From assembly GCA_024637135.1 (NCBI GenBank), contig JAGXFT010000059.1, positions 1 through 44,428 on the forward strand: a stretch of DNA of 44,428 bases, in the 5' to 3' direction. Within the stretch, counting starts at the first letter, position 1. Every line of letters begins with the position of its first letter. The notes under the pieces are model-generated. The model did no database searches. It saw nothing but the letters and a program-made list of their open reading frames with translations, and was not told where the DNA came from. The translations under genes were made by a program, and so were the position numbers. The stretch is from Nitriliruptorales bacterium. GTDB lineage: Bacteria; Actinomycetota; Nitriliruptoria; Nitriliruptorales; Nitriliruptoraceae. Positions 22,936 through 29,978 of this stretch are shown here, piece by piece.

Positions 22936-23606
22936 TGGCCCACGGACACGCCCTGTCCGGCGCCGTGGGCTACCTCGCCGCCGCCGGCCCACTCGGCCTC
23001 CCCACTGACGGGCGCCACATGGCCGCCGGCGTCCTGCTCAGCGCAGGCGCCGCGCTGGCACCCGACCTCGACCACCCCGGATCGACCCTGTCCCGAGCCG
23101 GCGGCCTGGCCACCCAAGCCATCTCGGCACTCGTCAACGCCGTGTCCGGCGGACACCGCCAACTGACCCACTCCGCACTGTTCATCGCCGCGGTCGCCGC
23201 CGCGTCCACCTGGCTGTCGCGGCAGAGCTCGCATCGCCCCGCCGCGATCATTGCCGGCGTCCTCGTTGCCGCAGCTGCTCCGCTGCTGGCACGAACGCTG
23301 CCACGAGGCCTGGCCGGCGCCACCGCAGCTGGCCTGGTCCCGGCGGTCTGGATCGGCCACGGCATCGACACCGGGACGCTCGACACCGGCCCGTGGTTCG
23401 TGACCGCGATCGCCGGCGGCGTCGCGCTGCACCTGCTCGGCGACGCGCTCACCCCCGGCGGCATCCCCGTGCTCGCACCGCTGACCAACGAACGCTTCGG
23501 GATCCCGCTGTTCACCACCGGCGGCGCCATCGAAACCATCGTCACGACCGTCCTGGCCGCCGCCGCGGTGTGGCTGGCCCTGCCCCACCTCCCCCTCCCC
23601 ACCTGA
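22932..23606 (+). CDS. YdjM-like membrane-bound metal-dependent hydrolase
   Basis: A 224-residue membrane protein with four to five hydrophobic segments. Motifs of the YdjM/DUF457 family are clear: HALSGAVGYLAA at the N-terminus, PDLDHPGST, HRQLTHSA (about residue 77) and HLLGDALTPGGI. The His and Asp residues are the predicted metal ligands. The family's substrate is unknown; E. coli YdjM is LexA-regulated. ATG at 22932 forms ATGA with the WhiB stop (ATG at 22935 is an alternative). Coupling to WhiB suggests a redox or stress link. Confidence 0.85.
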   Translation: MMAHGHALSGAVGYLAAAGPLGLPTDGRHMAAGVLLSAGAALAPDLDHPGSTLSRAGGLATQAISALVNAVSGGHRQLTHSALFIAAVAAASTWLSRQSSHRPAAIIAGVLVAAAAPLLARTLPRGLAGATAAGLVPAVWIGHGIDTGTLDTGPWFVTAIAGGVALHLLGDALTPGGIPVLAPLTNERFGIPLFTTGGAIETIVTTVLAAAAVWLALPHLPLPT

Positions 23607-23613
23607 CCCCGGC

Positions 23614-23658
23614 GGGGTGGTCGGGCGCACCACGGGGAAGGGCAGGCCCGACCACCCC
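23614..23658. promoter_or_regulatory. 12-bp perfect inverted repeat with partial dispersed element in the loop
   Basis: GGGGTGGTCGGG at 23614-23625 pairs exactly with CCCGACCACCCC at 23647-23658. The 21-base loop and right arm contain GAAGGGCAGGCCC (23637-23649), which also occurs in copy 2 of the dispersed element at 17537-17549. No U-run follows, so a classical terminator is unlikely. It ends 14 bases before the next ATG. Confidence 0.65.
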
Positions 23659-23672
23659 AGAACGGAGCAACC

Positions 23673-23879
23673 ATGGCCCGCCCCCAGCACACCCCACAGC
23701 CCCGGTACGAGGTCGTGGACGACTACGGCACCGTCCATGAGACCTTCGACGACCTGTCAGCCGCGCTCGTCTGGGCCGACGGCGCCAAGATCCGCCGCAA
23801 GATCGGCGGGACCACCCGTCCGCTGTACGTCGACGAGGTCACCGCCACGACCCGTCACCGTGTCGGCCAGGCCTACTAG
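23673..23879 (+). CDS. Small hypothetical protein
   Basis: A 68-residue protein (RYEVVDDYGTVHETFDDLSAAL is its N-terminal core, with RRKIGG and VTATTRHRVGQAY at the end). The pattern of short strands and one helix suggests a small alpha/beta domain, but I know no family. GGAG precedes the ATG, immediately after the large inverted repeat. The next gene starts two bases after its stop. Probably co-transcribed with the multi-zinc protein. Confidence 0.65.
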   Translation: MARPQHTPQPRYEVVDDYGTVHETFDDLSAALVWADGAKIRRKIGGTTRPLYVDEVTATTRHRVGQAY

Positions 23880-23881
23880 CC

Positions 23882-24955
23882 ATGGACTCGACCTCGACGC
23901 TGACTCCACGCCAACGCGCCGCGCTCGAGGCCTTGGCCGCCGGGCCTTGCCGCTCTTCGAGGAGCACCGACCCCCAAGCGCGCACCGTCGCCTCCGGCGT
24001 CGTCAAGCCCCTTGAGCGGGCCGGCCTGGCCATCGACGTCGCCGGCCACCGCGTCATCGCCACCGAACGCGGCCGCGACGCCGCCGAACACCATCTCCGC
24101 CACCAGCACGCCCCGACCACCCAGCCAGGCAGGATCCTGGCGCAGGTCGCGGACGACTGGGGTGTCGAGGTCTCCGACATCCTCACTGGCGCGGCCGTGT
24201 CGGCCCGCCACGACGCCCCCCATCGCATCGCCGCCGCCAACCCCGACATGTCCGGCCGCAAGGTCGCCCAGCTGGTCGGCCTGGGCAGCGTCACCCACAT
24301 CCTGGCTGCGGACCCGCCATCCCCGCCGGAGGACGCGCCGCCGCGTCCGGTTGACATCGGCCAGTGCACCATCGAGGTCTGCGACCGGCCGCACAGGTCC
24401 TCCGGGCTTCGGCTGTGCTCCGGCCATATCGCCAGGTGGCGCCGTGGCGGCGACCTGGCCACGCCGCTGCGGGCGGTCAACCAGACCGGGCCCGTCCTTG
24501 ACCTCGACGTCCACGACCGCAGCGGCTACCGGGACGGCTGCCGCTGCTCTGACTGTCGGCGCGACGCCGTGCTCGCGGTTGCCCGCAACCGACTCCGCCC
24601 CCAGTCCCGCCCCCTGTCGGCCGGTCTGGCCGCGCTGGATCGGCTCATCGACGCCGGCATGTCCATCCCCGCGATCGCCGACGCCGCCGGGATCGGCTCG
24701 GCGTGCCTGTACACGTGGCGCCGCGCCACCGTGGCGTCGTGCCTGCAGTCCACCATCGACAAGCTCAACGCCGTCCAACCGCCCCCGGCCACGTGCCAAG
24801 ACTGCGGCGCCGACGCGTGGGGCCCCGGCGGGCGCTGGTGCAAGCCGTGCCTCGACGCGCGCACCCTGCCCACCACGCCCGGTGAGCTCGACGACGCCCG
24901 CCGGCGTCAGCAGGCTCGTCGGCGCCGGCGCCGCTACCGGCGGGAGGCAGCATGA
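23882..24955 (+). CDS. Multidomain DNA-binding protein: winged helix, DnaA-domain-IV-like segment, zinc modules
   Basis: A 357-residue protein, probably nucleic-acid binding. Residues 7-68 look like a winged helix (LTPRQRAALEALAAG to VIATERGRDAA). Residues 83-143 resemble DnaA domain IV: VSARHDAPHRIAAAN, then MSGRKVAQLVGLGSVTHILAA, with spacing close to the DnaA signature. Next comes a C-x4-C-x10-C-x2-H zinc module (165-190), a small cysteine cluster (CRCSDC, about 219-224), a helix-turn-helix (MSIPAIADAAGIGSACLYTW) and a four-cysteine zinc ribbon (CQDC and CKPC, about 306-330). The end is strongly basic. It could be an initiator or regulator of the element. ATGA couples it to the next gene. 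Confidence 0.65.
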   Translation: MDSTSTLTPRQRAALEALAAGPCRSSRSTDPQARTVASGVVKPLERAGLAIDVAGHRVIATERGRDAAEHHLRHQHAPTTQPGRILAQVADDWGVEVSDILTGAAVSARHDAPHRIAAANPDMSGRKVAQLVGLGSVTHILAADPPSPPEDAPPRPVDIGQCTIEVCDRPHRSSGLRLCSGHIARWRRGGDLATPLRAVNQTGPVLDLDVHDRSGYRDGCRCSDCRRDAVLAVARNRLRPQSRPLSAGLAALDRLIDAGMSIPAIADAAGIGSACLYTWRRATVASCLQSTIDKLNAVQPPPATCQDCGADAWGPGGRWCKPCLDARTLPTTPGELDDARRRQQARRRRRRYRREAA

Positions 24956-25164
24956 CCCGGCGCCGCTGCCCAGCCAGGTGGGACCGCCACGACGTCGTAT
25001 GCGGCGAGCACGGCGACCACACCATCCACCGGGCCGACCGGCTGGTGACACGCGGCCACGGCACCCGGACGTCGCACCGCGCCTTCTACTCCTGGACCTA
25101 CTGGTGCGGGTTCCGAGGACCAGCCCGGGCAGGCTGGCCCGAGGGGGACGCCCGGGTGGTCTAG
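24952..25164 (+). CDS. Small basic hypothetical protein
   Basis: A 70-residue protein rich in Arg, His and Trp, with three Cys (CPARW, CGEHGDH, WCGFRG) and a possible metal-binding arrangement. No family recognised. The ATG overlaps the previous stop (ATGA). Its end overlaps the convergent gene by four bases, so the two transcripts meet here without a terminator between them. Confidence 0.6.
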   Translation: MTRRRCPARWDRHDVVCGEHGDHTIHRADRLVTRGHGTRTSHRAFYSWTYWCGFRGPARAGWPEGDARVV

Positions 25165-25385
25165 GCCTCGAATGGCCACAGCTGGGCCCGCACCGCTTGC
25201 GTGCGCAGCGTCGCCGGGCGTGGCTGGAAGGCTTGGACTCGTCGGATCTCCCACACCACGTCACAGGCCGCGTCGACGGTGTCGGCCGCGGTGATGGCCA
25301 GCGACAGGTCGGTGTACTGGCGCTCGTTGTGGACCGCCAACGCCAACTCGCGTGCCCGAGCCTGCCATCGCTGGATGGCTGTCAT
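25161..25385 (-). CDS. Small hypothetical protein
   Basis: A 74-residue helical protein (RWQARARELALAVHNERQYTD, then AADTVDAACDVVWEIRR) with no recognised family. ATG at 25385 is coupled to the upstream gene's stop by ATGA; the longer frame above it is antisense-poor and lacks a ribosome-binding site. It is the second gene of a leftward two-gene operon driven by the divergent promoter at 25980-26008. Confidence 0.65.
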   Translation of the reverse strand: MTAIQRWQARARELALAVHNERQYTDLSLAITAADTVDAACDVVWEIRRVQAFQPRPATLRTQAVRAQLWPFEA

Positions 25386-25957
25386 GGCCGTGCCACCACG
25401 ACGCCCACCATCGTCGCGCCGTCGTCCAGCACGATCGTCTCGGCTGGCCCCCACGCGGTCAACCCGCAGCGTCCAGTCGGGTCCAGCCCGTAGTTCTCGG
25501 TCTCGTCCGCACTCAGTTCGCGGCGACTGCTGCCGTGGCAGTCCTTGCCGTCCATGGCGACGCCCTGGCGGAGCGCCGCGGCGACCATGCCGGCGACATC
25601 GGTCGTGGTGCCGCCAAGGTGGGCCGGCTCGCCGAGGTCGAGCGTGCGGGCCAGCCCCTCACACACCTGGTAGATGTGGATCGCTGTGCGGCGGGACAAC
25701 CCGCCGATGGGGACGATGCGTAGCAAGTCGGACAGCGTGGAGATGTCACAGCCAGTGTCGTCGACGAACAGGGTCGCGCAGTCGCCGTCCCACTCAATGC
25801 CGCCCTCCGCGATGCGCTCGCCGATCCACGACCAGACCCGGTCGACCTCGAACCGCCGCAGTGTCGCCCGGGCTGACCGCCCAGCCGGGTCGATCACCTC
25901 GAACGTGATGTTGGATTGCGGGTGTGGTCGCCCGCTCGTGGCTCGTGTGCTGCTCAT
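25382..25957 (-). CDS. Hypothetical protein divergent from HicA
   Basis: A 191-residue soluble protein. It has an N-terminal beta-rich part (ITFEVIDPAGRSARATLRRF), a central acidic helix and a C-terminal segment with two Cys (DCHGSS, RCGLTAWG). I recognise no family. The ATG at 25957 follows GAAGGA at a good distance; a longer start at 26008 would lie inside the divergent promoter. It shares an operator with hicA, so both are probably controlled by the same repressor. Confidence 0.68.
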   Translation of the reverse strand: MSSTRATSGRPHPQSNITFEVIDPAGRSARATLRRFEVDRVWSWIGERIAEGGIEWDGDCATLFVDDTGCDISTLSDLLRIVPIGGLSRRTAIHIYQVCEGLARTLDLGEPAHLGGTTTDVAGMVAAALRQGVAMDGKDCHGSSRRELSADETENYGLDPTGRCGLTAWGPAETIVLDDGATMVGVVVARP

Positions 25958-25979
25958 GGTTGTCCTTCGTACCAAGACA

Positions 25980-26025
25980 AGTGTAGCGACTTGACTTGAT
26001 CTAGTCAAGTGACTACGCTTAGAGT
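25980..26025. promoter_or_regulatory. Overlapping divergent promoters with palindromic operator (hicA / 25957 gene)
   Basis: Plus strand: TTGACT at 25991-25996, 17 bases, TACGCT at 26014-26019, with the expected start site at the hicA ATG itself (26026), implying a leaderless mRNA. Minus strand: TTGACT at 26008-26003, 17 bases, TACACT at 25985-25980. Both -35 boxes lie in the inverted repeat ACTTGAC (25989-25995) / GTCAAGT (26004-26010), so one bound repressor could silence both directions. Confidence 0.8.
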
Positions 26026-26238
26026 ATGAAGCGACGCGACCTCCTCACCAGCATCCAGACCGCAGCAACCGGCCGCGGGCTCACGTTTGAGTTCGTCCGC
26101 CAGGGCGGCAGCCACGAGGTGTGGAGCCTCGATGGGCTGCGTATCGTGATCCCACGCCACCGGCAGATCGCCGAAGGCACTGCACGATCCATCCGCAAGC
26201 AAGCCGCCGAAAAACTCGGGAAGGACTGGTGGAGATGA
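26026..26238 (+). CDS. hicA: HicA-family mRNA interferase toxin
   Basis: A 70-residue HicA protein, a small double-stranded-RNA-binding-fold ribonuclease that cleaves mRNA. The catalytic region is clear: VRQGGSHEVWSLDG contains the conserved G-S-H with the catalytic histidine, and IVIPRHRQIAEGTARSI is the family's second block. The ATG coincides with the predicted transcription start, so translation would be leaderless. The stop overlaps the antitoxin start as ATGA. Toxin-first order is normal for hicAB. Confidence 0.88.
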   Translation: MKRRDLLTSIQTAATGRGLTFEFVRQGGSHEVWSLDGLRIVIPRHRQIAEGTARSIRKQAAEKLGKDWWR

Positions 26239-26645
26239 CCACCTACGCCGTGACCGCGACACGAGACACCGGCTGGTGGTCGCTCGTGGCGGTCGTTGGT
26301 GCCCGCGAGGTCGCGTCGCAGTGCCGCCGGCTGGAACAGGCCGACGCCATGATCCGCGAAGCGATCGCGCTGGTCCTGGACGTCGACGAAGACACCTTCG
26401 ACGTTGACATCACCCCGTGCATGCCCGCAGCCGAGAACCTCCAGGCCGCGGCCACGCAGGTCAAGCAGCTCCGCCAAGAAGTCGACCGTCTGGCGGACCA
26501 GGTCACCCACGACACCGCCCAGATCGTCGTCCAGCTGCGCACCCAGACCGACCTCACCGTCCGCGACATCGCCTGGCTGGTCGGCATCACCGACAGCCGC
26601 GTGTCACAACTGACCGCCACCCTCGACCAGACATCGGCGACGTAG
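26235..26645 (+). CDS. hicB: HicB-like antitoxin with C-terminal HTH
   Basis: A 136-residue antitoxin. The N-terminus (TYAVTATRDTGWWSLVAV) is the partly degraded RNase-H-like HicB fold with the pattern strand-Trp-strand, then a helix (QADAMIREAIALVLD). Residues 65-90 form a coiled-coil-like linker, and the C-terminus (VRDIAWLVGITDSRVSQLTA) is a helix-turn-helix for operator binding. It would sequester HicA and repress the divergent promoter. Start chosen for ATGA coupling with hicA. Confidence 0.8.
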   Translation: MTTYAVTATRDTGWWSLVAVVGAREVASQCRRLEQADAMIREAIALVLDVDEDTFDVDITPCMPAAENLQAAATQVKQLRQEVDRLADQVTHDTAQIVVQLRTQTDLTVRDIAWLVGITDSRVSQLTATLDQTSAT

Positions 26646-26663
26646 CCGCGGAAGGAGGCGTTG

Positions 26664-26757
26664 ATGGGCACCACGCCCTACTGCGGCGACGGCATCGCTG
26701 CGAACCCGCCGTGGATCTGTGACGAGATCGCGTCGTCGGGGATGTCGCCGCCGCACG
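26664..26757 (+). pseudogene. Short gene start without its stop (possible frameshift)
   Basis: The ATG at 26664 has an excellent GAAGGAGG ribosome-binding site 8 bases upstream, and the first about 31 codons (ending GMSPPHGD) have high GC at third positions. After about 26757 this frame loses coding character although it remains open to 27497, while the +1 frame gains it from GTG at 26758. A one-base indel would turn the junction into a GTGA overlap of the kind seen throughout this element. Either a broken small gene or a frame-shifted single gene. Confidence 0.45.
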
Positions 26758-26949
26758 GTGACCGACGATCTCGGGGCGCATCGACGGTGGATTCGAGCCG
26801 GCCACAGCATCCTGACGGCCATGTGCGACGACCAGCCCAACACCACCCCGGCCGCGAGGCAGTCACGGGTCCAGCAGCTCGGCCGCGACATCCTCGACCA
26901 ACAGCAGCTGACCGTCCCTGTCGGGGCGTTCGACACCAGGACCACCTGA
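26758..26949 (+). CDS. Small hypothetical protein
   Basis: A 63-residue frame starting GTG (VTDDLGAHRRWIRAGHSIL) with coding-like third positions, ending in AARQSRVQQLGRDILDQQQL and TVPVGAFDTRTT. It looks helical and charged; no family recognised. It may start here or continue the frame from 26664 across an indel. An ATG at 26821 is an alternative start. The stop shares one base with the next gene's ATG. Confidence 0.5.
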   Translation: MTDDLGAHRRWIRAGHSILTAMCDDQPNTTPAARQSRVQQLGRDILDQQQLTVPVGAFDTRTT

Positions 26950-27497
26950 TGGCCACCAACAACGACCTCCAGCAACTGTTGGCCGAAACCTGGTCTGACG
27001 TGGACGCGGCCCGGATCGCCGATCAGGTCTCGTGGCCCGGCAACCTCGGCCACGTGGTTCGGGCCATGCAGCCCGACGCCGACGACAGGACCGTGCTGCT
27101 TGTCGACGAGGACATCTGCATCGAGATCCACCGCCACTTCGGCGTCGACGTCGACCACGCCGGCGGACCGGAGATCTGGGACGCCTTGGAAGCCGTCCAC
27201 GACGTCCTCACCCGGCGCTGGGCCGATGGCGGCACCCTCGCCACGGTCGCCCTCGACGACCGCGTCGAGGCTCGCGACATCCTCACTCGCCAACTGTCGT
27301 TGAAGGCTGCCGAACGGGCAGGCTGTGACATCACCGGCACACACCCCGACTACACCCGCGTCCCGCTCGACATCGGCGGGCAGCTGCGGATCGACGTTGG
27401 TGGCCTCGATACCTACCTCGAGGATCGCCGCACGCCACCCGAGCCGGCAGAACTGGACGCCATCAACCGACTTCGCACCGTGGCCCGCCGCGCATGA
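26949..27497 (+). CDS. Hypothetical protein
   Basis: A 182-residue acidic soluble protein with no family I recognise. The N-terminus is helical (NNDLQQLLAETWSDVDAARI), a central block (VLLVDEDICIEIHRHFGVDVD) looks like strand-helix, and VARDILTRQLSLKAAERAG-like helices follow (here VEARDILTRQL). The frame is open upstream to 26661, but the coding signal there is in another frame. ATG at 26949 follows the previous stop directly, and the end overlaps the SprT-like gene by four bases. Confidence 0.68.
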   Translation: MATNNDLQQLLAETWSDVDAARIADQVSWPGNLGHVVRAMQPDADDRTVLLVDEDICIEIHRHFGVDVDHAGGPEIWDALEAVHDVLTRRWADGGTLATVALDDRVEARDILTRQLSLKAAERAGCDITGTHPDYTRVPLDIGGQLRIDVGGLDTYLEDRRTPPEPAELDAINRLRTVARRA

Positions 27498-28081
27498 ACC
27501 CCGACGACGCGCTCGACCTCGCCTACGCCGAACGCGACCGAATCGCGTGCCTCGACCTGGCCGGCGCCCCGCGCGCCTTCGGCTGGCGCGTGGAGCTCGA
27601 CCGCGCCAAGCGCCGCCTCGGACTGACCAGGTACGACGACCAGGTGGTCTCCCTGTCCCGCCACCTCATCGTCCTCAACCCGCAGTCCGCGGTCCTGGAG
27701 ACCATCCGGCACGAATGGGCCCACGCCGTCGTCGGCGAAGGCGTCGGCCACGGCCCTACGTGGCGACATGTCGCCATCGTCGTGGGAGCCTCCCCCACCA
27801 GGCTCGCCCACGACGTCGTCGCTCCTCCCGCCCGCTACCGCGCCTGGTGCACCCGATGCCAACAGGTCCTGCCCGGCGGGCGCCACCGAACCTCGGCCGC
27901 GCTGCGCCGCCCCACCTGGACCCACACCGGACGGTGCCGCGGACCACTGCTGTGGATCGACACCCACAACAACGCCCGCGCCGCGCTCGACGGCACACCG
28001 CTCCCACCCGACGCCCAGGCCGCCCCGACGACCCTCGACCACCCCGCGAACGTCGACATCGACCGACAGGTGGCGTCGTGA
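27494..28081 (+). CDS. SprT-like zinc metallopeptidase-domain protein
   Basis: A 195-residue protein. The HExxH motif is present (H73-E-W-A-H77, in TIRHEWAHAVVGEGVGHGPTW), with the third ligand H86 in the GHGPTW segment, as in SprT-like proteins such as Spartan and archaeal/phage relatives. It is followed by a small zinc ribbon (CTRC, about 119-122, and GRC near 148). SprT proteins cut proteins cross-linked to DNA; small mobile-element versions are common. ATGA junction with the previous gene and GTGA with the next show strong coupling. Confidence 0.83.
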   Translation: MNPDDALDLAYAERDRIACLDLAGAPRAFGWRVELDRAKRRLGLTRYDDQVVSLSRHLIVLNPQSAVLETIRHEWAHAVVGEGVGHGPTWRHVAIVVGASPTRLAHDVVAPPARYRAWCTRCQQVLPGGRHRTSAALRRPTWTHTGRCRGPLLWIDTHNNARAALDGTPLPPDAQAAPTTLDHPANVDIDRQVAS

Positions 28082-28374
28082 CCTCCCCCGATGAACCCAC
28101 TCCCCCTCCGACGTTCGCAGTCGGGTGGACCTACAGCACCCGCAGCATCATCGACCACGAGCACGTGACGTCCTACGCCGTGGTGGCCCGCACCGCCAAG
28201 TTCATCACCATCCGACACGACGACGGCCACACCTCCCGCGTTGGAGTCAAGACCGGAGACCGTGGCGAGTGGGCACTCCCGGAAGGGTCCTACTCCATGG
28301 CGCCCGTCATCCACGCTGACCGCAACCGCACGCCAACCCGCCCCACACCAGCCGATCACCAGCCGGCGTCCTAG
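28078..28374 (+). CDS. Hypothetical protein
   Basis: A 98-residue protein whose core (FAVGWTYSTRSIIDHEHVTSY, then VVARTAKFITIRHDDG, then TSRVGVKTGDRGEW) is a string of short beta-strands, reminiscent of a small barrel or SH3-like fold. No family recognised. GTG start overlaps the SprT stop. It is the last gene before a 273-base intergenic space holding two operator-like dyads. Confidence 0.6.
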   Translation: MTSPDEPTPPPTFAVGWTYSTRSIIDHEHVTSYAVVARTAKFITIRHDDGHTSRVGVKTGDRGEWALPEGSYSMAPVIHADRNRTPTRPTPADHQPAS

Positions 28375-28514
28375 GTCGCCCGCCCGTGACATGTCTAGAC
28401 CTGCAGTGGCGACCCACACGGACACGGGTCCGCCGCCGACAAGTCGACGCACGCAGCCACCAGCAACGTCACCGGCGGAGTCGACCTGTGCCCGTCGATC
28501 CCCGAGGCTCGAAA

Positions 28515-28527
28515 CGTCACTGTGACG
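28515..28527. promoter_or_regulatory. GTCAC-type palindrome, site 1
   Basis: CGTCACTGTGACG is a perfect 13-bp palindrome around one T, followed by AAAA. It lies 121 bases upstream of the zinc-finger gene at 28648 and shares GTCAC/GTGACGAAA with site 3 at 29636-29657. Confidence 0.65.
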
Positions 28528-28599
28528 AAAAACTGGGGCCGATCCCGGGGAAGCGCCCCGTCGACGAGGGCGTGGCGTGGACGGAGGGCCACATCGCCG

Positions 28600-28623
28600 A
28601 TATCGTAACAGTGACGATATAAC
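28600..28623. promoter_or_regulatory. GTAAC/GTGAC dyad and possible -10, site 2
   Basis: ATATCGT at 28600-28606 is repeated in reverse complement as ACGATAT at 28614-28620, with GTAACAGTGAC (28605-28615) in the middle, a variant of the GTCAC-GTGAC motif. TATAAC at 28618-28623 may be a -10 box for the gene at 28648, so a bound protein would repress it. Confidence 0.6.
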
Positions 28624-28647
28624 GGGGACCCGGGAGGGCTTGCCGGC

Positions 28648-29619
28648 ATGGAGACGGTTCGCACAGCCACTTGCGAGTGGTGTGAACAGTCCTTCGACAC
28701 GCCCGTGCGCCCTGGCCGGCCTCCGAGCTACTGCCGACGATCACACCGCCAACGGGCCTACGAGGCCCGCCGCGATGCCGCCACCAGCGACAGTCCCAAG
28801 CCCGCAGCCGTGGACGCGCTCGCCGCGGCCGTGGCTGCCGGCGATATCGCCCAGCTCGTCGACAAGGCGATCGAGGTCGTGGCCTCGACTGGCGAGACGG
28901 CGCCGGCGTGGCCGCACCGGACACCGCTGCGTGGAAAGTCGACTCGATCGACGAGCCGTCCCAAGCCCTGGAAGGTCATCCTGCACCGCGCCGGGACCGA
29001 CCCGGAGACTGGTCGGCTGTACACGGCCCACACCACCCGTCGGGCCGCCGAGACCGCCAGCCGGCAACTGGCCGACATCTGGCACAGCCACCAGTTCGTC
29101 GTCCGGGCCGACGCGTGGACATGGTCGGTCGTGGACGACCAGGACGACCAGGACGAGCGGCTGGACGTGCCGGCGATGAGCCGCGATGACGCCCGCGAGA
29201 CGGCGAGTCGAATCGTCGTGGTGCCCGACCAGCCCATGGCCACCGTGACCTACCAACGCCATGTGGCACCACATCGGCCCGACATGGCCACCGTCGAATG
29301 TGTCACCGCCGGAGGCCACACCAGCTCGTTGGCCGCCCGGATGCGAAAATCCGCCAACGCCTACGGCGTCGGCACCGAAGCCGGCACCCCGCTGGCCGAC
29401 CATCCCTATGCCGTCGACCTGCTCTACGACGCGTGCAATGCCGGGCCCGGCGACCTCCCCCCCGCCGCGGCCAAGCGCCTCGCCGAACAGGCTGGTGATC
29501 TGGCCACCGTGTTCTTGCCCGACGGGCCCGACTGGGAACTCGACGCGGCCGCGGTCCGTGCCTGGCTGCGTGACCGAGGCGTAATCGTCACGACTGAACA
29601 GGCGCGGACACAGGAATGA
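28648..29619 (+). CDS. Zinc-finger protein flanked by operator dyads (putative regulator)
   Basis: A 323-residue protein. The N-terminus (CEWCEQSFDTPVRPGRPPSY, then C, R and H/QRAYEARR) is a treble-clef-like zinc finger common in actinobacterial DNA-binding proteins. Residues 130-180 form an alpha/beta region (LADIWHSHQFVVRADAWTW), and the C-terminus is mostly helical. No named family is certain. A GGGAGGG ribosome-binding site precedes the ATG. Three GTCAC/GTGAC-type dyads lie upstream and just after the gene, suggesting autoregulation or control of flanking genes. Confidence 0.6.
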   Translation: METVRTATCEWCEQSFDTPVRPGRPPSYCRRSHRQRAYEARRDAATSDSPKPAAVDALAAAVAAGDIAQLVDKAIEVVASTGETAPAWPHRTPLRGKSTRSTSRPKPWKVILHRAGTDPETGRLYTAHTTRRAAETASRQLADIWHSHQFVVRADAWTWSVVDDQDDQDERLDVPAMSRDDARETASRIVVVPDQPMATVTYQRHVAPHRPDMATVECVTAGGHTSSLAARMRKSANAYGVGTEAGTPLADHPYAVDLLYDACNAGPGDLPPAAAKRLAEQAGDLATVFLPDGPDWELDAAAVRAWLRDRGVIVTTEQARTQE

Positions 29620-29635
29620 GGGACGACCGCGGAAA

Positions 29636-29657
29636 GTTTCGTCACTTGTGACGAAAC
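29636..29657. promoter_or_regulatory. Perfect 22-bp palindrome, GTCAC-type site 3
   Basis: GTTTCGTCAC at 29636-29645 pairs exactly with GTGACGAAAC at 29648-29657 around TT. It starts 16 bases after the stop of the zinc-finger gene and includes the stop codon of the convergent small gene. No U-run follows, so an operator is more likely than a terminator; the same half-sites occur at 28515-28527. Confidence 0.75.
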
Positions 29658-29902
29658 TCGCCACCAGAGCCCCGGGTGTAGTGCTTGCGCGTGCACCGAT
29701 CGACGTCGCACCGGGGCACCTGGTCCTGGTGGCCCACAGTCGGCACCTCGGCCCGTACATCCCCGTGGTCCAGCCAGCGCTTGTAGTGGGCCCCACACCA
29801 ACCACGCGTCACGGCGGCCCGGGCGCAGGTCGACACCGCACACCCGGTGGCGGCGCTCACGACCCACCCAGACGTCGGTCGACCACCAAGGAAGGCTGAC
29901 AC
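29642..29902 (-). CDS. Small zinc-module protein, possibly truncated
   Basis: An 86-residue frame with CAVSTCARAAVTRGWCGAHY followed by KRWLDHGDV, a C-x4-C-x9-C-x2-H zinc module that normally precedes an HNH nuclease domain and is also present in the 23882 gene. The HNH part is absent; after VRAEVPTVGH a second Cys pair (RCDVDRC) follows and the frame ends inside the palindrome. The GTG at 29902 has AAGG-like sequence nearby on the minus strand but the start is uncertain. It may be a remnant of a homing-type or phage gene. Confidence 0.5.
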   Translation of the reverse strand: MSAFLGGRPTSGWVVSAATGCAVSTCARAAVTRGWCGAHYKRWLDHGDVRAEVPTVGHQDQVPRCDVDRCTRKHYTRGSGGEFRHK

Positions 29903-29978
29903 GATCAGGGCAGGAGGCGCTCGGGAAGAGGGTCAGGCACACCAAGGCGGCCGGCAACAAAGTCGGTGCACGAGCCGA

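Noticed and set aside
23614-23658. Inverted repeat as a rho-independent terminator
   Set aside because: Perfect stem but a 21-base loop and no U-tract; it also lies close to the next ribosome-binding site.
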